From contig NZ_FNLB01000006.1 of assembly GCF_900104145.1 (NCBI RefSeq), forward strand, positions 78,501 to 142,500: a DNA stretch of 64,000 nt, given 5' to 3'. Position numbers and translations under genes: made by a program. The stretch is from Pseudovibrio sp. Tun.PSC04-5.I4. Its GTDB lineage: Bacteria; Pseudomonadota; Alphaproteobacteria; Rhizobiales; Stappiaceae. Every line of letters starts with the position of its first letter. Positions within the stretch are counted from its first letter, which is position 1. Below the pieces are notes generated by a model. That model did no database searches, was not told where the DNA came from, and saw only the letters and a program-made list of their open reading frames with translations. Of the stretch, positions 53,383 through 61,748 are shown piece after piece.

Positions 53383-53904
53383 GTGCACAGTCTGCATGTG
53401 TTGAATAGAACTGTATTCCTATTACTTTGTTTGTCGCTGATGCTTTTCACTCATGTTTCTCTCCCCCAAACCACAACACTTGCAATCATGTGGGTTTTTG
53501 TGTATTGCACCCCCAACGCAAATTTTGTTGGGGCTTTGCCTCGACTGGACTTGCCCCCCTGCTGTTTCTGAAAATACGGAAATCAGCCACGCTCGAGCGG
53601 GATATTGCACGGGCACGCACCGTGGTCCGAAGCGCTTGAGAGGCATGCGTCTCACAATTTTCAACGGACTTCAAACAAACGAAGCTGAGCTGCTGTTGGC
53701 CCAAAAACGCCACAGCGTACATTCATAGCTTCTATAATTTAGGTCACTGTACAAGAGATACTCTTGCGCAGGCGGCTAAAGCGCGCTCCGGTTGGTTTGC
53801 ACAGTCAAACCACAAGAACGCGCGTAAAAACGAGAAGTTAGAGAATGTCAGGCGAATGCAGAATTCCGCAACATGCTCTTACATGTCTTGAGAAAGAATA
53901 ACAT
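53383..53904. other. Non-coding region before the DEAD-box helicase
   Basis: 522 bases. Short overlapping frames on both strands lack ribosome sites and family features. The right part carries a dispersed repeat at 53775-53855, directly ahead of the helicase leader. Confidence 0.6.
53775..53855. repeat. Dispersed palindromic repeat of Rhizobiales type
   Basis: AAAGCGCGCTCCGGT is followed by a hairpin TGGTTTG/CAAACCA (53793-53812, 6-base loop) and then AAGAACGCGCGTAAAAAC. The right end resembles the AAGAATACGCGTGAAA end of the copy at 55456. Layout and wording match intergenic elements common in Rhizobiales. Confidence 0.65.
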
Positions 53905-55455
53905 TTGAAAACCTTTGCAGACGCAGGTCTTGCTGAACCAATCCTTCGTGCCGTTACAGCACAGGGCTATGAAACCCCTACTCCAATTCAAAGCGAAGTC
54001 ATTCCGGTAATGTCTGCGGGCGAGGACGTCCTGGGCATCGCGCAAACCGGTACGGGTAAAACTGCTGCCTTCGTTCTTCCGCTGCTCACACGACTGGCCC
54101 AAGACCGCAAAAAACCAGCGCCGCATACATGCCGTGCGCTTATTTTGGCACCAACCCGCGAGCTGGCCTCCCAGATTGCGGAAAGCGTGCGCGTTTATGG
54201 CCAGTTCATCGGTCCATCCTATGCTGTTATTTTTGGTGGCGTAAAGCCGGGCCCACAGCTCCGTGCGCTCTCCCGTGGGTTGGATATTGTTATCGCAACA
54301 CCGGGCCGCCTTGAAGATCACATGGGCACCCGTGGCATCCGGTTGGATGCAACAACAACCATCGTTCTGGATGAAGCAGATCAGATGCTTGACCTTGGTT
54401 TTGCTCCGGCGATCCGCCGTATTTTGAGCAAGCTGCCAAAGACACGCCAAACTGTTCTGCTCTCCGCAACCATGCCAACGCAAATTCGCAAGCTGGCCAA
54501 AGAGTTCCTGAACAATCCAAAGGAAATCTCTGTTGCGCCGGTTTCTCGTCCAATCGAGAAGATCGAGCAGTCTGTCCGTTTGCTCAATGCCAGCGGAAAA
54601 CGAGCCGCTCTGCAGGAAATCCTGTCTCAGGATGATGTGGAACGCGCAATCGTGTTCACCCGCACCAAACGCGGTGCAGACCGTGTAAGTGGCAATTTGG
54701 AAAAAGCGGGCCTCTCAGCTGCTGCTATCCATGGCAACAAGAGCCAGCGTCAGCGCGAAAAATCTCTGAGTGGTTTTAAAACCGGTGCAGTGAAGATCCT
54801 CGTGGCAACTGATATTGCAGCTCGCGGTATTGATATTGATGGCGTCAGCCATGTAATCAACTTCGAACTGCCAAACGTGCCAGAAGCTTATGTTCACCGT
54901 ATTGGCCGTACAGCCCGTGCAGGCAAAAGCGGCATCGCGATTTCCTTGTGTGATCAGACAGAACAGCCATACCTGCGCGACATCGAGCGCTTGATTGGCC
55001 GTAAACTGGCAACGGGTGATAGTGACTGGGCTCCAGGGACACCGGAAGCTGAATATGATCCGGCAACCGAACCGCATCGTATGACGCGCAACAAGGGCCA
55101 GCAGAACAATCGCCGCCGTACTGGTGGCGGCGGTCAAGGCCGCGTAGCAGCAGCCAATGGCGGGCGTTCAGGCGCAGCAAATGGTGGCCGTCCAAGAGCG
55201 GCCAACGGCGAGGCAGCAGGCGAGGGCGCACCACGCGGTGCTCAGCCAAATCGCGGTCCAGCTAAAACTGCTGTAGGTGGTAAACCAGCAGCAGGTGGCG
55301 GTCGCGGTCGCGGCGGTAAGCCAACCGGTAACCCAGGCGCGAATGCAGGCAGCAGAAATGGCGCCGGTAACGGTGGTCGTGGTGGAGCAGCAGCAGCTCC
55401 AGCGGCAAACCGTCAACGCCGGTCCAACCGTTCAGCACCAGCTGCGCAGCGTTAA
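53905..55455 (+). CDS. DEAD-box RNA helicase, RhlE-like
   Basis: 516 residues. ATP-dependent RNA unwinding in ribosome assembly, mRNA turnover or cold response. Q motif YETPTPIQ (about 22-29), Walker A AQTGTGKT, PTRELA, DEAD box as DEADQML, SAT in LLSATMP, then helicase domain 2 with VFTRTKRGAD, ATDIAARGIDI and HRIGRTARAG. Residues about 400-516 are a Gly/Arg/Ala/Asn-rich RGG-like tail for RNA binding. The start is TTG; no ATG fits and the N-terminus matches the family from there. A long untranslated region with a repeat precedes it. Confidence 0.93.
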   Translation: MKTFADAGLAEPILRAVTAQGYETPTPIQSEVIPVMSAGEDVLGIAQTGTGKTAAFVLPLLTRLAQDRKKPAPHTCRALILAPTRELASQIAESVRVYGQFIGPSYAVIFGGVKPGPQLRALSRGLDIVIATPGRLEDHMGTRGIRLDATTTIVLDEADQMLDLGFAPAIRRILSKLPKTRQTVLLSATMPTQIRKLAKEFLNNPKEISVAPVSRPIEKIEQSVRLLNASGKRAALQEILSQDDVERAIVFTRTKRGADRVSGNLEKAGLSAAAIHGNKSQRQREKSLSGFKTGAVKILVATDIAARGIDIDGVSHVINFELPNVPEAYVHRIGRTARAGKSGIAISLCDQTEQPYLRDIERLIGRKLATGDSDWAPGTPEAEYDPATEPHRMTRNKGQQNNRRRTGGGGQGRVAAANGGRSGAANGGRPRAANGEAAGEGAPRGAQPNRGPAKTAVGGKPAAGGGRGRGGKPTGNPGANAGSRNGAGNGGRGGAAAAPAANRQRRSNRSAPAAQR

Positions 55456-55502
55456 AGCGCATTCCCGAAAAGTGGATACGGTTTTCGGATAAGAATACGC
55501 GT
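55456..55502. repeat. Dispersed intergenic repeat, well-kept copy
   Basis: 47-base element right after the helicase stop. CCGAAAAGTGGATACGG and the complementary-looking TTTTCGG block form an imperfect hairpin. It aligns without gaps with 35591-35637. Confidence 0.78.
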
Positions 55503-55582
55503 GAAAGCAAAGAGATAAATCAGTTTAGGTAATCCGAAGGATGGCAAACTGCTTTATCTTTAGAATATAGAGACGAAATTTT

Positions 55583-55617
55583 AGAACACCGGGGCCGGTA
55601 AAGCGCTCCGGTGTTCT
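55583..55617. terminator. Hairpin between the helicase and cupin genes
   Basis: A 10-bp stem AGAACACCGG / CCGGTGTTCT with a 15-base GC-rich loop lies between convergent genes. There is no clear T-run on either side, so it is a likely but not certain terminator. Confidence 0.65.
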
Positions 55618-55642
55618 GCTATCTGCAGGTAGCTCATCTGTT

Positions 55643-56035
55643 CTAAACAGCGCTGTCTTCCGCCCGTGTGCCAAAGTTGGCGGGGGAGACGATTTCAATC
55701 AACTCAAAATCCTCGGAATGTTCAATCTCCCTGTGGCGAATGCCAGCTGGCTGCACAACGCAATCTCCCGGCTTTACGGTGTGGATGCCGTGGCCTTCAT
55801 ACTCAAACCGGGCCCAGCCTTTCAGCACATAATAAAACTGGAAGGAGCACTCATGCATATGCCATTGCCCTGTCGCGTTGTGCCCCTCTCGCGCCCGGAT
55901 TACATGGGCAACAACATCTCCATTGGTTGCCTTTGCCACACCAAGATCGCGATACTCAAAATAGGGTCGCAGGCCCCGAGCCTCAAACTTCGCGCTCTCA
56001 CCCTCGCTGTGGCTGAATGATTGTTCCTGTTCCAT
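55643..56035 (-). CDS. Cupin-domain protein
   Basis: 130 residues, single cupin domain: motif 1 GQWHMHECSFQFYYVLKGWARFE with the metal-binding His/His and an acidic position changed to Gln (SFQF), motif 2 GDCVVQPAGIRHREI. The change of the usual Glu may alter metal binding. The protein begins with a polar Ser/Glu-rich segment. GGAGGGG lies 8 bases before the ATG at 56035, which decides against the Met six codons upstream. Not closely alike to the cupin at 35642. Function unknown. Confidence 0.82.
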   Translation of the reverse strand: MEQEQSFSHSEGESAKFEARGLRPYFEYRDLGVAKATNGDVVAHVIRAREGHNATGQWHMHECSFQFYYVLKGWARFEYEGHGIHTVKPGDCVVQPAGIRHREIEHSEDFELIEIVSPANFGTRAEDSAV

Positions 56036-56119
56036 AATGGTTACCCCTCCCACCTAAAAGGGCCAGTAGGGAATGCTTTACTTGCGGCGTCAACCGCACA
56101 ATGGTCGAGCTGGGTGAGA

Positions 56120-57526
56120 TCAAAGATAGAGATAACTGGCGGTCGTGAAGTAAACCAGCACCCCAAGCACATCGTTGCTGGTGGTGATGAAAACACCTGT
56201 CGCCGCTGCCGGGTCAATGCCAATGCGATCCAGAATGACAGGCACGGACGCCCCAACCATGGCTGCAACAGTGGTCACGATGACAAGCGAGAGAGCCGCG
56301 GTGAGCGCCAACCACACCGGATCATGGATGTCGAAGATAATCGCCCCAAGAGTGATCAGAAACGTCAAAACACACCCTGCAATCAAGCCGTTGGAAAGGG
56401 CCCCGCAAAACTCCTTCCAAAGCCGGAACAGCGTGCTGCCTGTCCAGATAGATCCCGTGGCAATGCCTTGAACCGCCACAGCAGAGGCCTGCAAGCCGGA
56501 GTTTCCCGCCATGGACATGATCACCGGAATAAACGCGGCTAAAATAGCGGCTTTCTCCAGCTCCTCTTCAAAAGAGCCAACCACCACGGCAGCCACTGCG
56601 GAACCAATCAAGCCCGTCATCAACCAGGGCAATCTCCCTTTGATGATCCGACGGACAGAATCTGATGGCCGCGCTTCCGGCGAAACCCCGCCCATCAACA
56701 TCAAATCTTCTGATAGCTCCTCACGCGCAATCTGGTTCATTTGCTCCGTGGTGATCCGGCCAATCAACCGGCCTGTACTGTCGATCACGGGCATCGTGGA
56801 AACCTGCCGCTTTGCCGCCTTGCGCAGCACATCTTCCTGATCCATCTCCGCAGACACCGCCAGCACATTGGCGTCCATAACATCGCCAATGCGCGTAGAC
56901 GGCTCTAGCGTCAGTAGGCGGGTCACATCCAACCGTCCCACCAGCTTGTAGCTTTCATCCACCACAAACACAGTTCGAAACCGCCCAACAAGGTTATACT
57001 GACCTTTGATCGCTGCAATCGCCCGCTCAGCGGTATAATCCTCCTGAAATGCCACAAATTTCCGGCTCATCAGGCGGCCAGCGGTGTCTTCCTCATGCTC
57101 AATACGCGCTTCAATCTCCGCTCTGGCATCCAATCGCGGAATAACGCGGTCCAGCAAACTCTGCGGAAACTCCTCCAACGTATCCGCAAGGTCGCTTTCC
57201 GTCATCGTGTTCAGGATGTCGACAAGACGGGTGATGGTCTCGACGCGCAGCAGGGCAGCCCGAAAATCGGGGTAAAGCTCAGCAAGGATTTTGGCGGAAG
57301 GACGGATAGGCAACATGCTAAACAATTGCCGCGCATTTGAAAGGGGAAGGGCAGTCAGCAACTGCAATAGATCAGTCGGCGGCCATTTGCGAAGCTGTTT
57401 GATAAGCGCAGTTGCCTTTTGCGCATGAAGCAGGGTCAGAACTTCATCCAGAACCAGCTTATTATGCTCGTTTGCGGCAAGGCCAGCTTTGCTGCTCCAA
57501 TGGAGTGGCGCCTTATTCTTTGCCAT
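56120..57526 (-). CDS. mgtE: MgtE-family magnesium transporter
   Basis: 468 residues: N-terminal MgtE N-domain (about 25-130, superhelical Mg2+-sensing), two CBS domains (about 135-260), a plug helix and a C-terminal five-helix channel domain with the pore signature PVILDRIGIDPAAATGVF near 430-450. It admits Mg2+ (or Co2+) and is gated by cytosolic Mg2+ through the N and CBS domains. Upstream TTG at 57541 is possible, but GAGAG lies 8 bases before the ATG at 57526. Alone in its transcription unit; no Mg2+ riboswitch was recognised. Confidence 0.93.
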   Translation of the reverse strand: MAKNKAPLHWSSKAGLAANEHNKLVLDEVLTLLHAQKATALIKQLRKWPPTDLLQLLTALPLSNARQLFSMLPIRPSAKILAELYPDFRAALLRVETITRLVDILNTMTESDLADTLEEFPQSLLDRVIPRLDARAEIEARIEHEEDTAGRLMSRKFVAFQEDYTAERAIAAIKGQYNLVGRFRTVFVVDESYKLVGRLDVTRLLTLEPSTRIGDVMDANVLAVSAEMDQEDVLRKAAKRQVSTMPVIDSTGRLIGRITTEQMNQIAREELSEDLMLMGGVSPEARPSDSVRRIIKGRLPWLMTGLIGSAVAAVVVGSFEEELEKAAILAAFIPVIMSMAGNSGLQASAVAVQGIATGSIWTGSTLFRLWKEFCGALSNGLIAGCVLTFLITLGAIIFDIHDPVWLALTAALSLVIVTTVAAMVGASVPVILDRIGIDPAAATGVFITTSNDVLGVLVYFTTASYLYL

Positions 57527-57803
57527 GCTCCGCTCTCTCAATCAGATAACCAGTTAAATGGGTGGTACACACGTGTGGACCATGCCCGAGTGAGGTAAAT
57601 CTCTGCCTAATAAGATTGGGAGGAAGCCGACGTTTGGTTCGGATACCTAAATTTTAAAATGAATGCAGATAGCTTCGCGTCGGAATCGTTTATCCAAACT
57701 GGGCTATGAGAAAGATGTAACAAACCAGACTTGATAGGTCGGATTGATTGGCTTGATGCGCAAAAAGGTCAGGCTTTTGAAAATAATCCGAGAAAGACGA
57801 GCC

Positions 57804-58922
57804 ATGCCAATCTGGATCTATCCATATTATCAATTTCTCCGCGTCATGGCGGCAACCTTCCTTACGCTCCTTGCAATCAGTCTTGTCGCAACGACCTCCC
57901 AAGCGCAGGAGAGCTATGCGCAGGTTCAGCCCAATGAAGAGCTGACTGGGGCGGGATCCATGTACCCCGAAATACTCTTCACCGAGACCCTGCGGCTTTT
58001 CAGTAACGCCAATCCCAATATTGTTGTCATATATGATCCCATTGGCAGTGGCGCGGGGGTGCTCGCCCTCCAAAACGGCACAGTGGATTTTGCAGTCTCA
58101 AGCGCACCGCTGGAGGCCGTTCTCCCTCAAGAAGATAACAGTGAAGCTGGCAATGAACCAACCCAGAAAACCGGCAAGCTCCTGGAAATCCCGATCACAG
58201 CCGGAATGCTGGGTATCCTCTATAATATTGAGGGTGTTGGGCATCTGAAGCTGAGTCGCAATGCTCTGGCAGGTATCTTTGATGGTTCCATCCAATACTG
58301 GAACCATCGAGAAATAAGAATGGTCAACCCGGACCTCCACCTCCCGAAACTTAAAATAACAGTTGTCGGACGCAGTGATGCCAGCGGCGCAAACTTTGCC
58401 CTCTCCAGCCACCTAACGTCCGTGGAAAACACATGGTCAGAAATGACTGCTTCCATATGGCCTCCCAAAAACTTCCCCAAAGACACCATATACGTTCCCA
58501 GTTCTTCTCAAGTCGCGGCAAAACTGGCGGATGTAAACGGGTCTATCGGCTATGCGCCATCAGCATTTGGCAGCACGCTTGGGATTCCAATGGCATTGCT
58601 TGAAAACCAGAAAGGTAATTATGTCGCCCCGTCTCTCAATGCTGGTGAGGCCGCGATCGAGGCAATCAGCACAAGTGGAGACCCGTTGGCTGTTGAGCAG
58701 ATCCTAGATCCGGAATCTCCCTTCGCTTACCCCATCGTCTTGTTTTTCTGGTTGGTAACGGCAGATGTTTATTCCGACGCTGATACAGGAAAGGACGTTC
58801 GTTCTTTCGCAGAGTTCGTGCTCAGTGGTCAGGCGCGTGGTGCATCTATCTCTTCCGGTTATATTCCGCTTCCGTCCAACATGCGCACAGCCGCGAAGAA
58901 GCTGTCAGCGACAATCCACTAA
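57804..58922 (+). CDS. PstS-like periplasmic phosphate-binding protein
   Basis: About 372 residues: signal peptide (hydrophobic MAATFLTLLAISLVAT, cleavage near SQA-QE), then a two-lobed type II binding protein. Phosphate-site motifs are GAGSMYPEILF, where PstS has G-(A/S)-G-(A/S)-T-F-x-x-P, the VSSAP loop, GRSDASGANF with Arg/Asp/Ser/Gly, and GSIGYAPS. No pstCAB genes adjoin it, so it may be a second binding protein or a phosphate-scavenging or signalling homologue. Several starts are possible (57744 TTG, 57756, 57804); 57804 gives a normal-length signal peptide. Confidence 0.85.
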   Translation: MPIWIYPYYQFLRVMAATFLTLLAISLVATTSQAQESYAQVQPNEELTGAGSMYPEILFTETLRLFSNANPNIVVIYDPIGSGAGVLALQNGTVDFAVSSAPLEAVLPQEDNSEAGNEPTQKTGKLLEIPITAGMLGILYNIEGVGHLKLSRNALAGIFDGSIQYWNHREIRMVNPDLHLPKLKITVVGRSDASGANFALSSHLTSVENTWSEMTASIWPPKNFPKDTIYVPSSSQVAAKLADVNGSIGYAPSAFGSTLGIPMALLENQKGNYVAPSLNAGEAAIEAISTSGDPLAVEQILDPESPFAYPIVLFFWLVTADVYSDADTGKDVRSFAEFVLSGQARGASISSGYIPLPSNMRTAAKKLSATIH

Positions 58923-58941
58923 AATCAAACTACAAAAAAAA

Positions 58942-58961
58942 CGGCAGAACTGATTCTGCCG
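58942..58961. terminator. Terminator between the PstS-like and BCCT genes
   Basis: CGGCAGAA / TTCTGCCG stem with a CTGA loop, preceded by a run of eight A. On the minus strand that A-run becomes a U-run, so it best ends the BCCT transcript. Confidence 0.88.
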
Positions 58962-58993
58962 CCTTCTTAATGTCTAGTGTGTCGTGGCTGCTA

Positions 58994-60604
58994 TCAGCGT
59001 GGCTCGCTCATCAAGCCTTTAACAATCGAGAAACACGCAACCAGCAGAATCATTGCAAACGGGAACCCGGTTGAAACGGTCATTGCTTGCAAGCTGGTAA
59101 GTCCGCCACCAAGCAGCAATGCAATGGCGACTAGACCGACCAGAGCCGCCCAGAAAATGCGCTGCTGTACCGGCGCATTCACCTTGCCGCCTGCCGTAAT
59201 CGTATCAATCACCAAAGAGCCGGAGTCAGAAGACGTCACGAAGAAGGTGATGATCAGGATAACACCAAGAACGGAAGTTATTTCAGACAGCGGCAAGTTG
59301 CTCAGCAACTCAAAGAGTTGGATTTCAGTCGCTGCGCTAGCGATTTTACCCAGTGTACTTGTGGATTCAAGGCTAATTGCTGTGCCGCCAAAAGCAGTCA
59401 TCCAGAGTGTCGTGACAACGCTTGGGATGAGCAATACACAAATCATGAATTCACGAACAGACCGGCCACGGCTGATGCGGGCAATGAACATGCCAACAAA
59501 AGGTGCCCAAGAGAACCACCAGGCCCAGTAGAAGGTTGTCCAGCCCTGACGGAAGTTATCGTCTGTCCGACCAATTGGGTTGGAAAGAGCTGGCAAATAC
59601 TCAAGGTATGCTTCCAGGTTCCAGAATAGGTTTTTCAAGATCGTTAGAGTTGGACCTGCCAGCACAACGAAACCCAGTAGCAGAGCTGCTGTAATCACGT
59701 TGAATGTGGACAGATGTTTGATGCCTTTATCCAGACCAAGAACAACGGAACACAATGCAATTGCTGAGATTGCAATGATCAGCACAACCTTGGTTGTTGT
59801 GGTTGCTTCAATGCCAAATAAGTGCTGCAAACCAGCGTTTGCTTGCTCTGCGCCAATACCCAATGATGTAGCCAGACCAAACAAGGTCGCAAATACCGCA
59901 AGGATATCGATGACGTGACCCGGCCAACCCCAAATGCGTTCACCTAGAATTGGGTAGAAGATGGAGCGGATGGTGAGCGGTAGGCCTTTGTTATAGGTAA
60001 ACAGTGCCAAGCCAAGCGCAAGTACAGCGTAGGTTGCCCAAGGGTGTAAGGCCCAGTGGAAGATGGTGGAGGCCATTGCAAGGCGTTCAGCTTCCGCACC
60101 GCTCAGGGCTGCACCGCCCAGTGGGGCCCAACTGCTACCAGAAGTGATGGAAGAAAAGTGACCGAGAGGCTCTGCTACGCCATAAAAGACAAGACCGATA
60201 CCCATGCCAGCAGCAAATAGCATGGAGAACCATTCGCTGTATTTATAGTCTGGTTTTGCATCTCTGCCGCCGATGCGTACTTTGCCCAATGGTGAAACAA
60301 TCAGGAAGAGGCAAAGCAACACGAAGATATTGCCGGCAGCTAGGAAAAACCAGTCGAAGCTAGATGTGAGCCATACGCGTAAATCGTTGAAAATCGGCCC
60401 GACTTCATCTTTGTAGAGCAGAGTAACAGCAACAAAAATTGCAATCGCGATACTGGAGACGGTGAAAACGACATTGTGAACGTCGAACGCAACACCAGCG
60501 ATCTTTGGAGTTATATTGTCCTGTCCAAGTTCGTAATCTGTATCAATAATGTTGGTCGGCCCTTCTGGGGCCCGAATGAGGTCTGCGCAGGTTTGGTCAG
60601 TCAT
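58994..60604 (-). CDS. BCCT-family transporter
   Basis: 536 residues with 12 helices. Betaine/choline/carnitine transporter family: FAAGMGIGLVFYGVAEPLGH (glycine-rich helix 3), FHWALHPWATYA and the aromatic box TTFYWAWWFSWAPFVGMFIARISRGR (quoted in part). Imports glycine betaine, choline, carnitine or dimethylsulphoniopropionate, a common osmolyte trait in marine bacteria. The frame runs to 60682, but AGGA lies 7 bases before the ATG at 60604 and the preceding residues are not family-like. No substrate-specific enzyme genes are nearby. Confidence 0.92.
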   Translation of the reverse strand: MTDQTCADLIRAPEGPTNIIDTDYELGQDNITPKIAGVAFDVHNVVFTVSSIAIAIFVAVTLLYKDEVGPIFNDLRVWLTSSFDWFFLAAGNIFVLLCLFLIVSPLGKVRIGGRDAKPDYKYSEWFSMLFAAGMGIGLVFYGVAEPLGHFSSITSGSSWAPLGGAALSGAEAERLAMASTIFHWALHPWATYAVLALGLALFTYNKGLPLTIRSIFYPILGERIWGWPGHVIDILAVFATLFGLATSLGIGAEQANAGLQHLFGIEATTTTKVVLIIAISAIALCSVVLGLDKGIKHLSTFNVITAALLLGFVVLAGPTLTILKNLFWNLEAYLEYLPALSNPIGRTDDNFRQGWTTFYWAWWFSWAPFVGMFIARISRGRSVREFMICVLLIPSVVTTLWMTAFGGTAISLESTSTLGKIASAATEIQLFELLSNLPLSEITSVLGVILIITFFVTSSDSGSLVIDTITAGGKVNAPVQQRIFWAALVGLVAIALLLGGGLTSLQAMTVSTGFPFAMILLVACFSIVKGLMSEPR

Positions 60605-61031
60605 ACTGGTCCTGTTTGTTTGCAGAACACCCACGGATGCAGCGATACCGCGCACACGACGTAGGTTAGGTAGCTCAACCAAGAGCCATGATCCGCTTAT
60701 TTACCATCTGCCGCGAAGAGCTTGCATGATCACTGCCAAAACGAAAAGTTCCACACCGGTTTGGCAGGAGTTGGCAACGCGGTCGCCCCCAAGGTGGGGG
60801 CGCAGATAGGTTGAGGCGTCAAACAGCGAGAGTGATCAGGCGCTTAAAGAAGGCCGACGCTGATATGAAGTGAAAGTTGACGCCACTTAATGTGGGGCGA
60901 ACCTACAAATATGGATGAGGTGCACACAAGCGTATAAGTGCGTATGCGTGGTGCAGATGTGCGCAAATTGGTTAAAAACGACCCAATTCTATCTCTTATG
61001 GGTGATATATAGGTAAAATGTGCAATCAAAC

Positions 61032-61047
61032 ATTCACAGTTGTGAAT
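61032..61047. promoter_or_regulatory. Palindrome upstream of the PagL-like gene
   Basis: ATTCACAGTTGTGAAT is a perfect 7-2-7 palindrome. It is a candidate operator about 100 bases before the start codon. Confidence 0.5.
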
Positions 61048-61057
61048 TATTAATATA

Positions 61058-61080
61058 CTAAACTACTAATAGTAATTTAG
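61058..61080. promoter_or_regulatory. Second palindrome upstream of the PagL-like gene
   Basis: A 23-base element, symmetrical around base 61069 except for one pair (core TACTA-A-TAGTA, flanks CTAAA and TTTAG). It starts 10 bases after the first palindrome, roughly two helix turns centre to centre. Confidence 0.5.
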
Positions 61081-61147
61081 ATATTTCGATTTTTTGCAAC
61101 ACTGCGCAATCTTTTTAGGCCAATTATTTCGGCTCCGGGGCATTTAA

Positions 61148-61633
61148 ATGAAGATTATTTGTCTGCTGACAGCAGCAACGGTTCTTTCTATTGGGTCAGC
61201 GTCTGCCGGTGAAGTCCTTATAGGTCTTGGCTATGACGATGCGGTGCGAGGCCGATCTGCTTCTATCGCGGCCGAAATCGAAGTTCGCTCTGAACCTGTT
61301 TGGACCTATGGCTCTTTTGGGGTTCGTGGTGGTGCAGCTGTAGAAGTAGACGCCGATGCAGATTTCTGGGCTGGTGCTGGTATCATCGCAACATACGATC
61401 TGACGCAGGACCTCCGCTTAGAAGGTAGCTTCATGCCAGGTTATTATGCAGCCTCTGATGATGGCACAAACTTGGGCCACAAACTTGAGTTCCGCAGCCA
61501 GGCCGCAATCTCCTATCAAATTATGGAGGGCAAGCGTGTGGGTTTGGCATTTGAACACAAGTCCAACGCCAACATCGGCACGAAAAACCCCGGCATTGAA
61601 ACCGCGTTTGTAACGCTGTCCTCGACATTCTAG
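61148..61633 (+). CDS. PagL-type lipid A 3-O-deacylase
   Basis: 161 residues: signal peptide (cleavage near SASA-GE at 20), then an outer-membrane beta-barrel ending in Phe. Catalytic triad spacing is exactly that of PagL: His137, Ser139 and Glu151 in FEHKSNANIGTKNPGIE (H-x-S ... E twelve residues after Ser). Removes the 3-linked acyl chain of lipid A and so remodels the cell surface, which in host-associated bacteria lowers immune detection. A single gene with two palindromes upstream; symbol withheld because pagL annotation needs a family check. Confidence 0.85.
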   Translation: MKIICLLTAATVLSIGSASAGEVLIGLGYDDAVRGRSASIAAEIEVRSEPVWTYGSFGVRGGAAVEVDADADFWAGAGIIATYDLTQDLRLEGSFMPGYYAASDDGTNLGHKLEFRSQAAISYQIMEGKRVGLAFEHKSNANIGTKNPGIETAFVTLSSTF

Positions 61634-61696
61634 GCAGAGCGCCTTTGTATATCTCCGGGACAATTGCCATTTACGGCTTGAGCTTTCAAAGACTCG

Positions 61697-61725
61697 TTTG
61701 AGCGAGGATGTGTGCCCCGCTCAAA
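61697..61725. terminator. Hairpin between the PagL-like and aldo/keto reductase genes
   Basis: TTTGAGCG / CGCTCAAA, 8-bp stem with a 13-base loop, lies between convergent genes. It is followed by TAAATT on the plus strand. Confidence 0.65.
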
Positions 61726-61748
61726 TAAATTGGTGCTGTCACCTCACA

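Larger units (their letters stand above)
60605..61147. promoter_or_regulatory. Divergent promoter region, BCCT and PagL-like genes
   Basis: 543 bases. The left part holds a GC-rich hairpin CGCCCCC/GGGGGCG at 60784-60802 and a GCCAAA/TTTGGC pair at 60736-60765, upstream of the BCCT gene. The right part is AT-rich with two neat palindromes at 61032-61080 before the PagL-like gene. No gene is seen. Confidence 0.55.

Noticed and set aside
53383..53571. 62-codon frame starting directly after the pentapeptide-repeat gene, with a hydrophobic N-terminus
   Set aside because: Start codon GTG directly adjoins the previous stop without a ribosome site; neighbouring frames of similar length exist on both strands.
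57527..57803. Magnesium riboswitch upstream of mgtE
   Set aside because: No M-box-like conserved core or long stem was recognised in the short leader.
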